From positions 1-61,611 of the forward strand of contig JAENYK010000020.1 in assembly GCA_016841825.1 (NCBI GenBank): a stretch of 61,611 bases of DNA, given 5' to 3'. Positions 37,428-45,831 of this stretch are shown here, in pieces. Numbering within the stretch: position 1 is the stretch's first letter; the number at the start of each line of letters is the position of its first letter. Source of the stretch: Halothermothrix sp. Its GTDB lineage: Bacteria; Bacillota; Halanaerobiia; DY22613. Made by a program: the position numbers and the translations under genes. Below the pieces are notes generated by a model. It saw only the letters and a program-made list of their open reading frames with translations. It was not told where the DNA came from and made no database searches.

Positions 37428-37808
37428 CTAATCAGTTCTGCGCCGACTACGCTTATCAAGATTGCGCTTAAGAGCTGATTGTCGCTCTTCGCTGTCTTTT
37501 AAGAACTTGGCGAGTTGATCTTCAAATGAAACCTTCGATTGCCTGGGGCGATTATGATTTCGACTCTCTTTATTAACACTTAATGCTTTAATAGATAAAC
37601 CTATCTTACCGTCATCATCGACAGAAATAACTTTAACTTTGACCAACTGATCAAGTTTTAAAAAGTTATTTATATCTTTGACATAGGTATCTGCAACTTC
37701 AGAGATATGAACTAATCCCGTTTCACCCCCATCAAGTTCAATAAAAGCGCCAAAATTAGTAATGCCAGTAACTTTTCCTTCCACTACACTGCCAACATCA
37801 ATGGCCAT
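37428..37808 (-). CDS. yabR: S1 RNA-binding protein, YabR type
   Basis: 126 aa. A single S1/OB domain fills residues 1-72 (VGSVVEGKVTGITNFGAFIELDGGETGLVHISEVADTYVKDI...LKLDQLVKVKVISVDDDGKIGLSIKA). The basic tail (KRNLDKRSRRRTD) should bind RNA. In B. subtilis yabR follows divIC and precedes spoIIE, the same relative position as here apart from the inserted tex, DUF501, ZipA-like and MBL genes. It has a consensus promoter at 37859-37887 and probably heads the yabR-DUF501-ZipA-like transcript. Confidence 0.92.
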   Translation of the reverse strand: MAIDVGSVVEGKVTGITNFGAFIELDGGETGLVHISEVADTYVKDINNFLKLDQLVKVKVISVDDDGKIGLSIKALSVNKESRNHNRPRQSKVSFEDQLAKFLKDSEERQSALKRNLDKRSRRRTD

Positions 37809-37858
37809 GCGAACAAAATTCCTCCTTTGAATAATCTATAACACATTCTAATATTAAA

Positions 37859-37887
37859 ATTATACCCTACAATACTCCCGTTGTCAA
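37859..37887 (-). promoter_or_regulatory. consensus sigma-A promoter of yabR
   Basis: TTGACA (37882-37887), exactly 17 bp, and TATAAT (37859-37864) on the minus strand: a perfect consensus, 51 bp upstream of yabR. Confidence 0.85.
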
Positions 37888-38040
37888 ACAGTCCTTTCAC
37901 TTTAAAGCTCTGAGTGAATACTACTTTTTTGAATCCTGGAGCACTTGTATCCAAGCCTATCCCGAATACTTTTAGTCTTATTTTATATAAATAATATATT
38001 ATGTGTGACTGATTTTTCAAAAGTTGAATCCAAAAGGCAA

Positions 38041-38073
38041 AAACACAAGGTAGCAATAATCAACCTTGTGTTT
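38041..38073 (-). terminator. terminator of tex
   Basis: An 11-bp perfect stem (AAACACAAGGT/ACCTTGTGTTT), followed on the minus strand by TTGCCTTT, about 60 bp after the tex stop. Confidence 0.8.
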
Positions 38074-38132
38074 GAAATATCTCCATAAACAAAAATATTC
38101 AGTTAGATATCAGAGAGAGAATGACGAAAGAA

Positions 38133-40292
38133 TTAAAGTTTCATCGTTAAAGAGATTCGGCCTCTTTGCCGGTCCACATTCAATACCTTAACTTTAACAA
38201 TGTCTCCGACAGATACCACATCTAATGGGTCTTTGACATATTTATGGCTTAACTCAGAGATATGTACCAGACCGTCTTCCTTAACCCCAATATCTACAAA
38301 TGCACCAAAAGGCACAACATTGCGGACTGTTCCCTGTAAAATCATCTCAGGTTGAAGATCTTCCATACTTAAAACATCTGTTCTGAAGATAGGTTTCTCT
38401 AACTCTTCTCTAGGATCACGACCTGGACGCATTACCGCTTGAGCTATATCATGTAATGTTGGGAACCCAGCTTCTAATTTCTCTGCCAGTTCTCTGATAT
38501 TGAGACCATTTATTGCCTCTCTAATCAGAGTTAGTTTCTCTCTATCTACAAGATCCTGAGGTGTATAACCTACTTCAGTCAACATCTTTTCTGCCAGATT
38601 ATATGATTCAGGATGAATTGGAGTATTGGCAAAAGGATCATTCAGACTATCAGGAATCCGTAAAAATCCTGCTGCCTGAACAAAAGTCTTCTCTCCCAAA
38701 CGGGAAACCTTTTTGATTTCATCTCTAGTTGTAAATTTACCATTCTCTTCACGGTATTTTAAAATATTCTTAGCTACACCAGCATTAATCCCGGATACAT
38801 AGCTTAAAAGAGCAGGAGAAGCCGTGTTCAAATCTACCCCTACATAGTTAACTGCAGACTCTACAACAGCCTTTAAAGAATCTTCCAGACGGCTCTGGTT
38901 CACATCATGTTGATACATCCCCACACCAATAGATTTAGGGTCAATCTTCACTAATTCAGCCAGAGGGTCCTGTAAACGACGAGCAATGGAGATAGCCCCT
39001 CTCATTGATACATCCAAATCCGGAAACTCTTCTCTCGCCAGTTTAGAAGCAGAATAGACAGATGCACCTGCTTCACTGACAACAATAAAATGCACTTCTC
39101 CTGAAATCTCAGCAATTAATTCCGCTGCCATTTGTTCAGTCTCTCTGGAAGCTGTGCCATTACCAATAGCAATTATATCTACATGATGCTTAGCGATCAT
39201 CTCTTTAATCACAGCTTTAGCCTTATCCATCTGTTTTTGAGGTGGATGCGGATAGATAGTTACTGTTTCCAAGAGTTTACCTGTATCATCAACGACCACT
39301 ACTTTTGAGCCTGTCCGGAACCCTGGATCTATCCCCATGACGATCTTATCTCTGACAGGTGGTTGCAAAAGTAAATTCCGTAAATTAGTTTTAAAGATCT
39401 CAAAGGCATATTCTTCTGCCTGTTCTGTCAAATGAGATCTAACCTCTCGCTCGATAGAAGGAGCGATTAAGCGATCATAACTATCATTAAATGCTGTTTT
39501 CAGATATTCCAGAAAAATACTCTGCGGATTAGTTATCACCCGTTTCTCCAATTCAGCAATAATTCTCTCCACAGGAGCAATAACCTTAACCTTTAATACC
39601 TCTTCCTTTTCACCTCGATTAATAGCTAATACTCGATGTGGTGGAATTACTTTGACTGCTTCTTTATAATCATAGTACATCTCAAACTTAGTAATCTCTT
39701 CTGTTCTGGCTTCAGACTCTAAAATACCCTGATTGAAGGTATATTTTCTGATAAATTTTCTGATATCAGCATCGTCAGAGATCATCTCTGCAATAATATC
39801 TCTAACTCCCTGCAAGACATCTTCAATAGTCTCCAATTCCTTCTCGGGGTCAATATAATCCCGGGATAATTCCTCAATATCACCAGTAGTTAACTCTTGT
39901 CCCCAGAATTGTAAAGCCAATGGCTCTAAACCACGTTCTTTAGCCTTGGTTGCTCTTGTGGTTCGTTTTGGTCTATATGGGCGATACAGGTCTTCAATCT
40001 CTTGCAAGACTTGAGCTGCTCTGATAGCTTCTTCCAATTCTGGAGTTAACTTCTCCTGTTCTGCAATTAGTCGAATAACTTCTTCTCTGCGAGATTCTAG
40101 ATTCCGTAAATAATTCAACCTTTCCGACAGGTTGCGCAACTGTTCTTCATCGAGAGAACCTGTCATCTCCTTACGATAACGGGCAATAAATGGGATGGTA
40201 TTCCCTTCATCCAAGAGGGCTACTGTACGTTCAACCTGAAAAAGTTTTAAGTTTAGTTCCTCAGTTATTCGTTGATAGATCTGAATATCCAT
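38133..40292 (-). CDS. tex: Tex-family RNA-binding transcription accessory protein
   Basis: 719 aa, the usual Tex length. N-terminal helical Tex domain (TVALLDEGNTIPFIARYRKEMTGSLDEEQLRNL), a YqgF/RNase H-like domain (VMGIDPGFRTGSKVVVVDDTG), helix-hairpin-helix repeats (VGVDLNTASPALLSYVSGINAGVAKNI) and a C-terminal S1 domain (GTVRNVVPFGAFVDIGVKEDGLVHISELS). Tex binds nucleic acids and influences transcription; its exact role is unsettled. It is inserted between divIC and yabR, which are adjacent in B. subtilis; both neighbours on its left and itself carry S1 domains. GGAGGAG precedes the ATG. Confidence 0.95.
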   Translation of the reverse strand: MDIQIYQRITEELNLKLFQVERTVALLDEGNTIPFIARYRKEMTGSLDEEQLRNLSERLNYLRNLESRREEVIRLIAEQEKLTPELEEAIRAAQVLQEIEDLYRPYRPKRTTRATKAKERGLEPLALQFWGQELTTGDIEELSRDYIDPEKELETIEDVLQGVRDIIAEMISDDADIRKFIRKYTFNQGILESEARTEEITKFEMYYDYKEAVKVIPPHRVLAINRGEKEEVLKVKVIAPVERIIAELEKRVITNPQSIFLEYLKTAFNDSYDRLIAPSIEREVRSHLTEQAEEYAFEIFKTNLRNLLLQPPVRDKIVMGIDPGFRTGSKVVVVDDTGKLLETVTIYPHPPQKQMDKAKAVIKEMIAKHHVDIIAIGNGTASRETEQMAAELIAEISGEVHFIVVSEAGASVYSASKLAREEFPDLDVSMRGAISIARRLQDPLAELVKIDPKSIGVGMYQHDVNQSRLEDSLKAVVESAVNYVGVDLNTASPALLSYVSGINAGVAKNILKYREENGKFTTRDEIKKVSRLGEKTFVQAAGFLRIPDSLNDPFANTPIHPESYNLAEKMLTEVGYTPQDLVDREKLTLIREAINGLNIRELAEKLEAGFPTLHDIAQAVMRPGRDPREELEKPIFRTDVLSMEDLQPEMILQGTVRNVVPFGAFVDIGVKEDGLVHISELSHKYVKDPLDVVSVGDIVKVKVLNVDRQRGRISLTMKL

Positions 40293-40400
40293 GCTTCTCC
40301 TCCTAACTATTTCTTATATTAGATATACTTGTCAACATATTTTTGATCCAAAACCCGGTTTTACACAAAAAAAAATAAAGCCAATTTGGAAATTATTTAT

Positions 40401-40724
40401 TTATTCTAAAGGGATAATTAGTATCTCTCCTTTTTTCACCAATCCTAGTTGTTCCCTGGCAATTCTCTCTATATACTGTTGGGAATCAACATCTTCAGAA
40501 AGGGCAATCAATCTCTGAAACTCGGCTTCCGATGCTTCAATCTGTGTCTGAATCTCCGAAATTTGGCTTTCTTTCATATGTATAATCTTATATCCGCGAT
40601 AAAAATGGCTAATAAAAAAAAGAATAAATCCTATCACCAGAACTAAGCAGACCCTGGTCAATGAAAAATACTTAGTTATTTTCTTTAGAAATACTGGCTT
40701 GCTCAGCGGAATCTTAGAAACCAT
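40401..40724 (-). CDS. divIC: septum formation initiator DivIC (FtsB-like)
   Basis: About 107 aa. A basic N-terminal cytoplasmic part, one TM segment (RVCLVLVIGFILFFISHFY, about residues 25-43), a coiled coil (MKESQISEIQTQIEASEAEFQRLIALS) and a short C-terminal domain (DSQQYIERIAREQLGLVKKGEILIIPLE), the FtsB/DivIC pattern. It acts in the divisome with FtsL and DivIB to activate septal wall synthesis. I prefer the ATG at 40724; the upstream TTG abuts the AAAGGA site. The position after yabQ is as in B. subtilis. Confidence 0.92.
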   Translation of the reverse strand: MVSKIPLSKPVFLKKITKYFSLTRVCLVLVIGFILFFISHFYRGYKIIHMKESQISEIQTQIEASEAEFQRLIALSEDVDSQQYIERIAREQLGLVKKGEILIIPLE

Positions 40725-40832
40725 AACGAACAAATCCTTTCTGCTTTAAAAAGTTACAAATTTAGTCTGTAAGTAATTATGTATTCTACAAGATGTCCCC
40801 AATCTCCTTCTTGAAAATACACAAACAACCAA

Positions 40833-41120
40833 TTATTTTAAGCGAAAATAATTTATCATTAATTTTATAACTTTAAAGTAAGTAAAAATCCCAAACCCTA
40901 TCCCGAAAAATATATATAAACGCAATTCAACCCAGTTACTATAAAAAAGTAAGCTTAAAATTAATCCGGAAGCCAATAACGAAAAAGTTATATCACCAAT
41001 ATGTTTCCGCCAATTTCGATTGTGTCTCTTCAGCCAGAGCGAACGATACAGATCATAGAATATTCCGATAATCAATCCACCGACAAGCATGATTAAAAAT
41101 GTTCTAATTTCAATGAACAC
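40833..41120 (-). CDS. yabQ: spore cortex biosynthesis protein YabQ
   Basis: 95 aa from a GTG at 41120 with AAGGAGG 8 nt upstream; the ORF extends 18 codons further without a site. Several TM segments (FLIMLVGGLIIGIFYDLYRSL, DITFSLLASGLILSLLFYSNWVELRLYIFFGIGFGIFTYF) fit YabQ, a membrane protein of the outer forespore membrane needed for cortex formation. A CATATAAT lies about 30 bp upstream, matching a sigma-E -10 (or a sigma-A TATAAT). It is separated from yabP by a terminator. Confidence 0.88.
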   Translation of the reverse strand: MFIEIRTFLIMLVGGLIIGIFYDLYRSLWLKRHNRNWRKHIGDITFSLLASGLILSLLFYSNWVELRLYIFFGIGFGIFTYFKVIKLMINYFRLK

Positions 41121-41213
41121 TCTGTTTTCCTCCTTTCCAGACTCCAACAACTTATTATATGTGAAACATAGCATAAGTGTGTCTCATAATGTAACTTTTG
41201 AATCAATAAAAAA

Positions 41214-41250
41214 GACGAACAAGTCCTTTAATCATTAAACCTGTTCGTTC
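41214..41250 (-). terminator. terminator after yabP
   Basis: On the minus strand GAACGAACAG and CTTGTTCGTC form a long stem with inner TTTAAT/ATTAAA pairing, followed by TTTTTTATT. It separates yabP from yabQ, which are cotranscribed in B. subtilis. Confidence 0.7.
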
Positions 41251-41303
41251 ATCTCAAAAATCACAATAATTTTCTCAAACAATCCATATTAGTTCTTCAA
41301 AAT

Positions 41304-41594
41304 TTACTTAAATATTCTGTTCATGAAATTTTTCTGTCCCCTTACGTTGTAACTAATTGATGTAACCAATCCATCAACAACTAGTTTCCCATTCTCTAAA
41401 TTCAACTGTTGAATGTTCAGATCTTCTCCCTCAACCATACATGGCCCGTGAACTGTCTCCACCTGTATCTGTCTTTCATTAAAAGCAACTACCTCTTTAA
41501 CTCCACTCATAGCAAGTCTTTTCCGATCTAACAGATTCATCTCATGCGGTTCTCCAGTATATTCAGGCCTGGACCCTTTGTCCTTACCATCCAT
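41304..41594 (-). CDS. yabP: sporulation protein YabP
   Basis: 96 aa from the ATG at 41594 (MDGKDKGSRPEYTGEP), preceded by AAAGGGGCG. The open frame runs 54 codons further, but that part holds a terminator and promoter and is not coding. EPHEMNLLDRKRLAMSGVKEVVAFNERQIQVET and LNIQQLNLENGKLVVDGLVTSISY are the YabP/YqfC signature of beta-rich proteins that bind the forespore surface. In B. subtilis yabP is sigma-E controlled. Confidence 0.92.
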   Translation of the reverse strand: MDGKDKGSRPEYTGEPHEMNLLDRKRLAMSGVKEVVAFNERQIQVETVHGPCMVEGEDLNIQQLNLENGKLVVDGLVTSISYNVRGQKNFMNRIFK

Positions 41595-41631
41595 CTGCAA
41601 ACGCCCCTTTCCATACCTAATCTTATTATGA

Positions 41632-41660
41632 TATTTATGATGGTCAAGGGTTAAATATGT
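41632..41660 (-). promoter_or_regulatory. candidate sigma-E promoter of yabP
   Basis: On the minus strand ACATATTT (41653-41660) and CATAAATA (41632-41639) are 13 bp apart, close to the sigma-E pattern (GCATATTT and CATACAAT). An overlapping sigma-A reading, TTGACC-N16-TAAGAT (41620-41647), is also possible. Confidence 0.4.
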
Positions 41661-41663
41661 CAG

Positions 41664-41693
41664 ATAAAAAACAGCACCCTCAATGGATGCTGT
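41664..41693 (-). terminator. terminator of the small acidic protein gene
   Basis: ACAGCA/TGCTGT stem with inner TCC/GGG pairing, followed by TTTTTTATC on the minus strand, 20 bp after the stop. Confidence 0.75.
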
Positions 41694-41712
41694 CCTAAAC
41701 TCTGATAAAGTT

Positions 41713-41940
41713 TTATCTCTTTTCATCTCTAACATCTCTGGTAAACCAATGATCATATCTCTCTTCAGATCTTAGATCATCCCAATCGTTCCAATCATTA
41801 GACCACCACCCATGAGCACCCCGCTCGTCATACTCGGCAGCAATCTCAATATCATAAATACTCTTCTTACCCAAAAACTTGTGCAGACTCTGTAATTCCT
41901 GTTCATCGGGAATCTTATCTGGTTTGTTTTTGTCGGTCAT
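41713..41940 (-). CDS. small acidic Trp/Asp-rich protein of unknown function
   Basis: 75 aa from the ATG at 41940, with GGAGGGAG upstream at about 12 nt; the frame stays open 21 codons further. Highly charged. The C-terminal half is striking: AAEYDERGAHGWWSNDWNDWDDLRSEERYDHWF, with many Trp and Asp residues. No TM segment or known motif. It lies between a TIM-barrel gene and the sporulation gene yabP and has its own terminator. I do not recognise it; a spore-related role is only a guess from position. Confidence 0.6.
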   Translation of the reverse strand: MTDKNKPDKIPDEQELQSLHKFLGKKSIYDIEIAAEYDERGAHGWWSNDWNDWDDLRSEERYDHWFTRDVRDEKR

Positions 41941-42020
41941 CTTATTTTTCTCCCTCCGCACTAATTTTGTATTAGTATGTGTATCCCCTATTATTTTAAA
42001 CACGGAAGGAAAAACTATTA

Positions 42021-42851
42021 TTAACCGACTTTGTAAATATTGTCTGCCAGTTGTTCACTAGACTCAGAAGTCTTCTCATCTCTGAAGATGAAAGCACCTG
42101 GATAATCAACTTCCAATAAAGTTTGTGCAATATTTTCGTAATTCAAACTATTGGATTGCTCTAGAGTCATGCCGTGAAAACGAACATGGAAGATCTTGTC
42201 GCCTATCTCACGAATAAAGTTACTTAAAGATTCAGTATCCATACCGTTCAATTTAGCCATCTCTTCATTAATGTCCAAACAGACTCCCAAATAAGGTGAA
42301 TCGATTTGTGCTATAGAGTGCTGTAACATAGAAATGTTAGCGAAATGTTCACAACATTCAACTGCAACTTTAACCTGCCGCTCTGCTGCATAGTCGGCCA
42401 CTTCGGTAAGCAGTGTAAATAATAATAAACTTACAACTCTCTCGTCCATACCTTCCCGTGCAACACCAGGATGAATAATAACTGGACTCAAATCCATCTC
42501 ACTTGCAGTATTAATAGCACACTTAATCTGTTCTAGAGTTGTCTCTCTAAGCACTGGATTTAGAGTCAAAAAGTTTAGACCTGCAAACGGAGCATGATAA
42601 GCCTTAAAACGAAATGAAGCCAACATCGGTTTAACCACATTCCATAATTGTTCCTCCCATGGCCACAACCCACGCAGCCCCATGTCAGATAAAGACTCAT
42701 CCCCCAGAATCTCTACTGCTGGATACTTGCGTTCCATAGCTATTCGCAGACCTTCTTCCACCTCAACATCAACAAGACAACCCAAATCCCAACCAATCTT
42801 CTCGCCTACTCCCACTGAAAACCCCACCTTTCCCATGTGTTTTGTTCTCAT
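42021..42851 (-). CDS. TIM-barrel sugar isomerase/AP endonuclease-2 family protein
   Basis: 276 aa. The xylose isomerase-like TIM barrel shows FKAYHAPFAGLNF, LSPVIIHPGVAREG, VAVECCEHFANI, LGVCLDINEEMAKLNGM and FHVRFHGMTLEQSNSLNY. The metal-binding Glu, His and Asp residues at the strand ends (VECCEH, CLDIN, HVRFHG) are present. The reaction is unknown: such proteins isomerise sugars or cleave abasic DNA. The start is uncertain, as there is no good ribosome binding site; an ATG five codons in is equally possible. Confidence 0.8.
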   Translation of the reverse strand: MRTKHMGKVGFSVGVGEKIGWDLGCLVDVEVEEGLRIAMERKYPAVEILGDESLSDMGLRGLWPWEEQLWNVVKPMLASFRFKAYHAPFAGLNFLTLNPVLRETTLEQIKCAINTASEMDLSPVIIHPGVAREGMDERVVSLLLFTLLTEVADYAAERQVKVAVECCEHFANISMLQHSIAQIDSPYLGVCLDINEEMAKLNGMDTESLSNFIREIGDKIFHVRFHGMTLEQSNSLNYENIAQTLLEVDYPGAFIFRDEKTSESSEQLADNIYKVG

Positions 42852-43523
42852 TTTCTAGAGTTTTAATTGCAACCTACTGATTACTCTTAATACACTTATG
42901 TACACAGTATATATTTCTAGGTCAAGGTTAAAATTCCTGTCGGCAATATCAATTTTTTAAAAAAAATAAAGGAATACCATATCCTTTACCATTGTTTTAG
43001 TTTTATTCCCATTTTATAGTATTAATTTTGAATGCAGGGAATTGTAGCGTTTATTAGAAGATTAACCATCACAAATAAAAGTTTATTTTATGTTTTAACT
43101 ATAGAATTTAAAAAAGCGGTTTTAGTCATAATATTTGATTGATTTATCACTTGAATATTTGATAATTTATTTAGCTATTTAATAGCTTTTTGATTTAGAA
43201 AATAATATTGTTTAGATTATTTTATTTATTCTATTCTAATATCTTTTATTGTAACGATTTTTAATTATTTCCTCTATATATTATAGTTAATAAATAATAT
43301 TTTTCATCTTTCCAGAATTCTTCTCTTTAAAGGCAAGCTAAAGCTCTACAAAGAAGTTAAATTTATGACAAACACAAAAGTTCAAAATATATTCCGATCA
43401 GTATTTTAACTTTTTATAAACAAATTGTTCTATCGCTCACCTTTCCATAAAATATCTAAATCATAAACAAAATAAAAAGATCTTTGGCGACATTTATCAC
43501 CAAAGATCTCCTAATATCTTTAT
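42852..43523. other. long A+T-rich gap
   Basis: About 670 bp with very few G or C between 42950 and 43460. I find no open frame with a ribosome binding site, no tRNA and no riboswitch. Near its left end is a weak minus-strand TTGACC (42921-42926); its right end holds the ugpC terminator. Confidence 0.6.
43479..43509 (-). terminator. terminator of the sugar ABC ATPase gene
   Basis: Perfect 10-bp stem AGATCTTTGG/CCAAAGATCT followed by TTTTATTTTG on the minus strand. Confidence 0.85.
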
Positions 43524-44636
43524 TTAGAATATAGCTACTTCAGTCTCAGCATCAAAAATATGCATTTTAGAAATATCCATTGTGACCTTGATCGAATCAC
43601 TAACTCTGGCTTTACTACCAGCATCAACTTTGGCAACAACACTCTGGCCATCAATATTGATGTATAAATTGATTTCCGCACCCATCGGCTCAACAACTTC
43701 TACATCGGCAGTGACACTATTATCAGCAGTCACTTCAAGATCAGTTACAGAAGAATCATTTATATCCTCCGGACGAATACCAAAAACAACTTCTTTATCA
43801 ACATAGTCTTTAATCCTGGCATGCTTCTGAACCAGATTAGCAGGAATTTTAACTCTAAAAGATTCCCCACTTACAAAATAGTTTTCTCCTTCTTTCACCA
43901 CTATACCATTAATAAAGTTCATCGGTGGTGTACCAATAAAGCCTGCAACAAACATATTAGCTGGCTTATTATATAAAGTTAATGGATCATCAACCTGTTG
44001 GATAACACCATCCTTTAAGACAACGATTCTATCGCCCATAGTCATCGCTTCAACCTGGTCATGGGTAACATAAATAATGGTAGTTTGCAAACGATCATGA
44101 AGTTTAGATAACTCAGTACGCATCTGAACTCTTAATTTTGCATCCAGGTTAGACAAAGGTTCATCCATCAAAAACACCTTCGGCTCGCGAACGATAGCAC
44201 GACCTAAAGCCACACGCTGACGCTGACCACCAGAGAGTTGTTTGGGGCGACGGTCTAAAAGATTCTCAATACCCAAAATTTGAGCAGCTTCTTTAACACG
44301 ATGTTCAATATCTTCTTTGGGAAATTTACGTAGTTTTAGACCAAAAGCCATGTTATTGTACACATCCATATGTGGATACAAAGCATAGTTCTGGAATACC
44401 ATAGCAATATCTCTATCCTTTGGAGGAATATCATTAACGATAGTTTCACCAATCTCAATAGTACCATCAGAAATCTCTTCCAATCCAGCTATCATTCTCA
44501 AAGTAGTAGATTTACCACAGCCAGAAGGACCTACCAATACTAAAAACTCCTTATCGCGAATCTCTAAATCAATACCTTTAACAGCTACAACGTCACCAAA
44601 CCTTTTGGTTAAATCTTTTAATGTTACTTTAGCCAT
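43524..44636 (-). CDS. sugar ABC transporter ATP-binding protein (UgpC/MsmX type)
   Basis: 370 aa. Walker A GPSGCGKST (about residues 37-45), Q-loop VFQNYALYPHMDVYNNMAFGLKLRKFP, signature LSGGQRQRVALGRAIVREPKVFLMDEPLSNLDAKLR, and switch His in IIYVTHDQVEAMTMGDRIVVL. The C-terminal MalK-like OB/TOBE domain is present. No permease or binding-protein genes are nearby, so it is probably a shared ATPase serving several sugar importers, like MsmX in B. subtilis. AAGGAGG precedes the ATG. The LacI gene lies 51 bp upstream in the same direction. Confidence 0.94.
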   Translation of the reverse strand: MAKVTLKDLTKRFGDVVAVKGIDLEIRDKEFLVLVGPSGCGKSTTLRMIAGLEEISDGTIEIGETIVNDIPPKDRDIAMVFQNYALYPHMDVYNNMAFGLKLRKFPKEDIEHRVKEAAQILGIENLLDRRPKQLSGGQRQRVALGRAIVREPKVFLMDEPLSNLDAKLRVQMRTELSKLHDRLQTTIIYVTHDQVEAMTMGDRIVVLKDGVIQQVDDPLTLYNKPANMFVAGFIGTPPMNFINGIVVKEGENYFVSGESFRVKIPANLVQKHARIKDYVDKEVVFGIRPEDINDSSVTDLEVTADNSVTADVEVVEPMGAEINLYINIDGQSVVAKVDAGSKARVSDSIKVTMDISKMHIFDAETEVAIF

Positions 44637-44687
44637 GCTTACAGCCTCCTTAGAATTTTTTGAAATATATGTTCAAAACCTGATTAA

Positions 44688-45677
44688 TCAGGTCGATTGA
44701 CGCCTGATCACTTCGGGTAAGAGTATTATAAAGGGATCTTCGACATTCCCCTCTATCGCCTTCATTAATTGGTTAACAGCCCCTTCACCCAGAGCCTTCC
44801 AGGGTAACTTTATAGTTGTCAGTGATGGATGTATAATCTCAGTTACCATGGTGTCACCATAACCTATTACAGCTAACTCTTCAGGAATCAAATATCCCCC
44901 GGTTTTAATCGCTTCTACAACTCCCACTGCCAGATAGTCACCTGCTGCAAAGATCGCAGTCGGCGGATTATCCAGTTCCAGAAGATGCAGCAATCCATTA
45001 TAACCACCTGTTCTGCTGTTTTCGACTTCGACCACTAAATTGGGATCAAAAGTCAGATCAGCTTTATTCAGAGCTTCCTGATAACCTTCATAAAGCTGAA
45101 AATTAGTTAGTTCATCCAGGATACCGATCACTAAACCAATGGACTGATGGCCTAACTGAATTAAGTGATCACCAGCCATTTGTGCTCCTTGCTGGTGGTC
45201 TAGCAACAAAGTAGGAAGAGCCAATTCTTCCAAAAGTTTGTTTACCAGAACAAGGGGATACTTATTTAAACCCAATTTAAGAATCTCTTCTTCTGCCAGA
45301 GAACCTCCAACAAAAATAATACCATCACAACGGTTTTGGGTAAACAGTGTCAAATAACTTATCTCTTTCTCGCGACTCCCACCTGTATTCGCTAAAATCA
45401 AATGATAACCTAACTCACTTGCCCTTTCTTCAATCCCTTTCACTACCTGGGTGAAGTATGGATCAGTAATATCTGGAAGGAGTAATCCCAGAGTATGAGT
45501 TTTTTGGGATGCCAAACCCTGAGCTAAAACATTGGGCTGGTACTGATATTCTTTGACCAATGTTAAAATCTTCTCTCTGGTCTTTTGTCCAACTCCAGGT
45601 TGACCATTAATTGCCCTCGACACTGTGGACTCCGAAACTCCAACCATTTTGGCTATGTCTTTCATCGTTAGTGCCAT
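44688..45677 (-). CDS. LacI-family transcriptional regulator
   Basis: 329 aa. N-terminal HTH and hinge (MKDIAKMVGVSESTVSRAINGQPGVGQKTREKILTLVKEYQYQPNVLAQGLASQKT) precede a periplasmic-binding-like sugar domain (LGLLLPDITDPYFTQVVKGIEERA, DGIIFVGGSLAEEEIL, TAIFAAGDYLAVGVVEAIKTGGYLIPEELAVIGYGD). Two LacI-type operators (45696-45711, 45730-45745) overlap its own upstream region, so it very likely represses itself and the downstream ABC ATPase. The effector is unknown. Confidence 0.93.
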   Translation of the reverse strand: MALTMKDIAKMVGVSESTVSRAINGQPGVGQKTREKILTLVKEYQYQPNVLAQGLASQKTHTLGLLLPDITDPYFTQVVKGIEERASELGYHLILANTGGSREKEISYLTLFTQNRCDGIIFVGGSLAEEEILKLGLNKYPLVLVNKLLEELALPTLLLDHQQGAQMAGDHLIQLGHQSIGLVIGILDELTNFQLYEGYQEALNKADLTFDPNLVVEVENSRTGGYNGLLHLLELDNPPTAIFAAGDYLAVGVVEAIKTGGYLIPEELAVIGYGDTMVTEIIHPSLTTIKLPWKALGEGAVNQLMKAIEGNVEDPFIILLPEVIRRQST

Positions 45678-45695
45678 TAGTCAGCCACCTTTTTT

Positions 45696-45711
45696 ACGCA
45701 ACCGCTTGCGT
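45696..45711. promoter_or_regulatory. LacI-type operator O1
   Basis: ACGCAA-CCGC-TTGCGT, a symmetric LacI-family operator 18 bp before the regulator start. Confidence 0.75.
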
Positions 45712-45729
45712 ATCTTGCAGAAAAATATA

Positions 45730-45745
45730 ACGCAAGGGCTTGCGT
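45730..45745. promoter_or_regulatory. LacI-type operator O2
   Basis: ACGCAA-GGGC-TTGCGT, same half-sites as O1, centre 34 bp away (about three helical turns). Confidence 0.75.
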
Positions 45746-45831
45746 TTTTACTCTATTAATCAATATTCGTGCTCCACAAAAAATATCCTGCATACTTTCA
45801 AAAATTTTTAACAAAAATTTAACCCACAGGA

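Noticed and set aside
37784-38056. 90-codon minus-strand frame upstream of yabR
   Set aside because: It contains the consensus yabR promoter and lies next to the tex terminator; no start signal and no familiar sequence.
41595-41756. 54-codon N-terminal extension of yabP
   Set aside because: It covers the terminator of the preceding gene and a promoter; the YabP family starts at the internal ATG, which has a ribosome binding site.
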